Origin: DASVTR01 sp036387475
GTDB taxonomy: Bacteria > Acidobacteriota > Blastocatellia > Pyrinomonadales > Pyrinomonadaceae
Length of the DNA: 64,000 bases
Assembly (NCBI GenBank): GCA_036387475.1
Contig: DASVTR010000026.1
Location: forward strand, 1-64,000
Reading direction: 5' to 3'
Shown piece by piece: positions 62,454-64,000 of the stretch; position 1 is the stretch's first letter; each line of letters begins with the position of its first letter. The position numbers and the translations under genes are program-made. The notes below the pieces were generated by a model. That model did no database searches. It saw only the letters and a program-made list of their open reading frames with translations, and was not told where the DNA came from.

Positions 62454-63740
62454 CTAATCCAATAGAATCTCTTCCGGCCGTCTTACTTGCATCCAGTTAT
62501 CGTGCTGAGCATCGATGTGATTAAGATAGTCTAGTACCGTTCGGAAGCCTGCAGCCGCGGTGAGTTCTATCACTTCTTGTGCTAAACGTAGTCCGTGAAT
62601 CATTAAGATCGGATACTGGTCTTCTATAACTTCACGTTGTGAAGACTCGGAAAAGTAACTGGTCGTTACATATACGCCGATCCATCCTCTTCTTAATCGG
62701 GCAACCGTTCTGGCGATGTGAACGCCGTTGGTCGGAGAATTCAGTTTCTCGCATTTGGCCTGTCCGAGAACTACCACCTTAACCCTTGAGAAACTCGATC
62801 CGAGATCCAATCTACCGACGAAATCGATACCGTTATCTGCACCCGACCGTGTAATCCAGCCGAACTTATAGCCGCTGCCCGATGCAGACAGGATCTTTTG
62901 CACGACGACTGCGCCCAAGGCTTCAAACCTTGATTTTCGGTTATCGTAAAAGTCATAAATCGTTCTGATCGCTTTCTCTTCCATTGAGCCGCGCGCAGGA
63001 ATTTGCTCTTGCGCGGGCGCGACCATCAACTTGGAAATACGGCGTCGACACTTTTCTACGGCATTTTTCCCTTCCTTTAGCCATAATCTCCATGACTTAG
63101 GCGCGAAGCGTAAAGTTTCGTCGAGCGTTATAAGCGGGCTTCGCCGTTTTGTTATCCACTCCCATGAGAATTCCTCGTGCTCAGCCGCTAGGTCGAACAC
63201 GACAAAGTCGAAGGCGTAATTTGAAAACGATCTGTCGTTCTTTCTATCATACTGCGTTACTAACTCTGCCCTTTCGATAATCCCATAGCCCTGAAACTTA
63301 ATGAATCCCTTTTGTCTGCCTTCATGAGAGACGCGCTTGAAAAAGATGACGGGCACGGCGTGACTTCTGATGTTTGCTTCGAGTGCAGATTGAATCGTGA
63401 ACGCATCCAGCAGTGCACGATTCCCCTGTGCCAAAGCCGGATCGAAGCCCGGCGTTTTGTTATCTCCGTAATATCTGATGTGCCCGTTGTCCGGATCGAA
63501 AAAGTCCTGCCAAGGTGTACGTTCCGATCCGATTTTGTGGGGGCTGCTAGAAATTAGAATCGCCAGCCTGCGCTTGCCTTCCGGTGCCATGACCGCTTGG
63601 ATGGGGTTGATGCCCATCTCTAACAGCGGCTTCTTGCAGTCGGGGCTGAACGTCGCGTGAAAGTAGTTTGGTATGCCGTCTATGACGGACGGGGTTACAG
63701 TATAAGGCCGTCCATATCTGTACATTTCTCCTATTCTCAT
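62454..63740 (-). CDS. Mrr-like restriction nuclease with putative modified-base-reading N-terminal domain
   Basis: A 428-residue protein. The C-terminal half has a PD-(D/E)xK core of Mrr type: RFEALGAVVVQKILSASGSG, GADNGIDFVGRLDL (Asp) and VVVLGQAKCEK (Q-x-K). The N-terminal half has a conserved-looking pattern TPWQDFFDPDNGHIRYYGDN followed by PGFDPALAQGNRALL, which recalls SRA/AspBHI-type domains that read modified cytosine, but I assign that only tentatively. A type IV restriction activity cutting modified phage DNA is plausible. It is the first gene of the leftward operon, 95 bp before the phosphorylase-like gene. The start is uncertain because no strong ribosome-binding site precedes ATG 63740. 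Confidence 0.72.
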   Translation of the reverse strand: MRIGEMYRYGRPYTVTPSVIDGIPNYFHATFSPDCKKPLLEMGINPIQAVMAPEGKRRLAILISSSPHKIGSERTPWQDFFDPDNGHIRYYGDNKTPGFDPALAQGNRALLDAFTIQSALEANIRSHAVPVIFFKRVSHEGRQKGFIKFQGYGIIERAELVTQYDRKNDRSFSNYAFDFVVFDLAAEHEEFSWEWITKRRSPLITLDETLRFAPKSWRLWLKEGKNAVEKCRRRISKLMVAPAQEQIPARGSMEEKAIRTIYDFYDNRKSRFEALGAVVVQKILSASGSGYKFGWITRSGADNGIDFVGRLDLGSSFSRVKVVVLGQAKCEKLNSPTNGVHIARTVARLRRGWIGVYVTTSYFSESSQREVIEDQYPILMIHGLRLAQEVIELTAAAGFRTVLDYLNHIDAQHDNWMQVRRPEEILLD

Positions 63741-63928
63741 GCATAGCGTATATCACGTTTCTTTAAGGCCGCATATTCCTAAGATAAGGCTCTCCCTAAA
63801 TTCTATCCTCTGTCCGTTCGACCGACCACACTCATCGCATACATTTGTTTCAACAACTTAGCCAAATAAATGAGAATGCGTGGCGTCTTTTCAATAAAGT
63901 TTGCAAAAACTAATTATTGCAAAAGTTC

Positions 63929-63959
63929 TTGACGGAAAGAGGATTTCGTGAGTTAATAC
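63929..63959 (+). promoter_or_regulatory. putative promoter of the gene at the window edge
   Basis: TTGACG (63929-63934) and TAATAC (63954-63959) with a 19-base spacer (or TTAATA with 18). TTGCAAAA is repeated just upstream and may be an operator half-site. Confidence 0.5.
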
Positions 63960-63990
63960 GCCATCTGACATGCTTTGGGAGGCAAGCTCT

Positions 63991-64000
63991 ATGGATATCA
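63991..64000 (+). CDS. start of a rightward gene, truncated by the window end
   Basis: ATG at 63991 is eight bases after GGAGG and follows the promoter above. Only three codons (M-D-I) are visible, so nothing can be said about the product. Confidence 0.45.

Overview
The window looks like a chromosome segment of an Acidobacteriota bacterium, most likely of the Blastocatellia type. This is inferred from gene content only: a DUF1800/DUF1501 pair, a PilB-PilT-PilC cluster with secreted proteins between the pilus genes, a GC-rich host background, many secreted proteins of unknown function and an ECF sigma/anti-sigma pair. Two visibly AT-richer accessory blocks interrupt this background.

Region 1 (1-12.4 kb, host): the end of an outer-membrane beta-barrel protein, a ten-haem cytochrome c fused to an LVIVD beta-propeller, a 21-bp tandem repeat array, a ChaN-like protein, then small secreted, TonB-C, GAF and flavin-reductase-like genes.

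Region 2 (12451-35071, 22.6 kb): a complete Tn7-like transposon. It is bounded by the inverted termini TACTAAAAACC / GGTTTTTAGTA, flanked by a 5-bp TTTAA direct repeat, and carries about 20-bp TnsB-like sites in both ends. It inserted one base past the stop codon of an RlmD/TrmA-family methyltransferase gene. It encodes TnsA, TnsB, TnsC, a TniQ with an in-frame stop, and a second intact TniQ. Cargo includes (a) a minus-strand operon of a small protein, an HExxxH+TPR protein and an Hsp90-like ATPase; (b) an XRE regulator, a duplicated-domain secreted protein and a TPR protein; (c) a second GHKL ATPase; (d) a Dam-like methylase, ParB-like protein, possible PD-(D/E)xK protein, HerA ATPase and NurA nuclease in a row, which I read as a candidate defence or DNA-processing system.

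Region 3 (35.1-56.7 kb, host): rlmD, a conserved hypothetical gene, coaX, birA, a probable 0.5-kb structured RNA with its own promoter and terminator, an orphan modB, DUF1501 and DUF1800 proteins, a second 21-bp repeat array, an M28 peptidase, an anti-sigma/sigma pair, a TPR protein and the pilB-pilT-pilC cluster. Several long palindromes sit directly after stop codons.

Region 4 (56.7-64 kb, accessory): a remnant made of 23-bp repeats and a long hairpin, then a leftward three-gene operon: an Mrr-like nuclease with a putative modified-base reader, a diverged thymidine-phosphorylase-like protein, and a 1225-residue zinc ribbon/kinase/P-loop NTPase/Rossmann-like protein. I do not recognise this combination and consider it a second candidate defence system. 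The window ends at the start of another gene.
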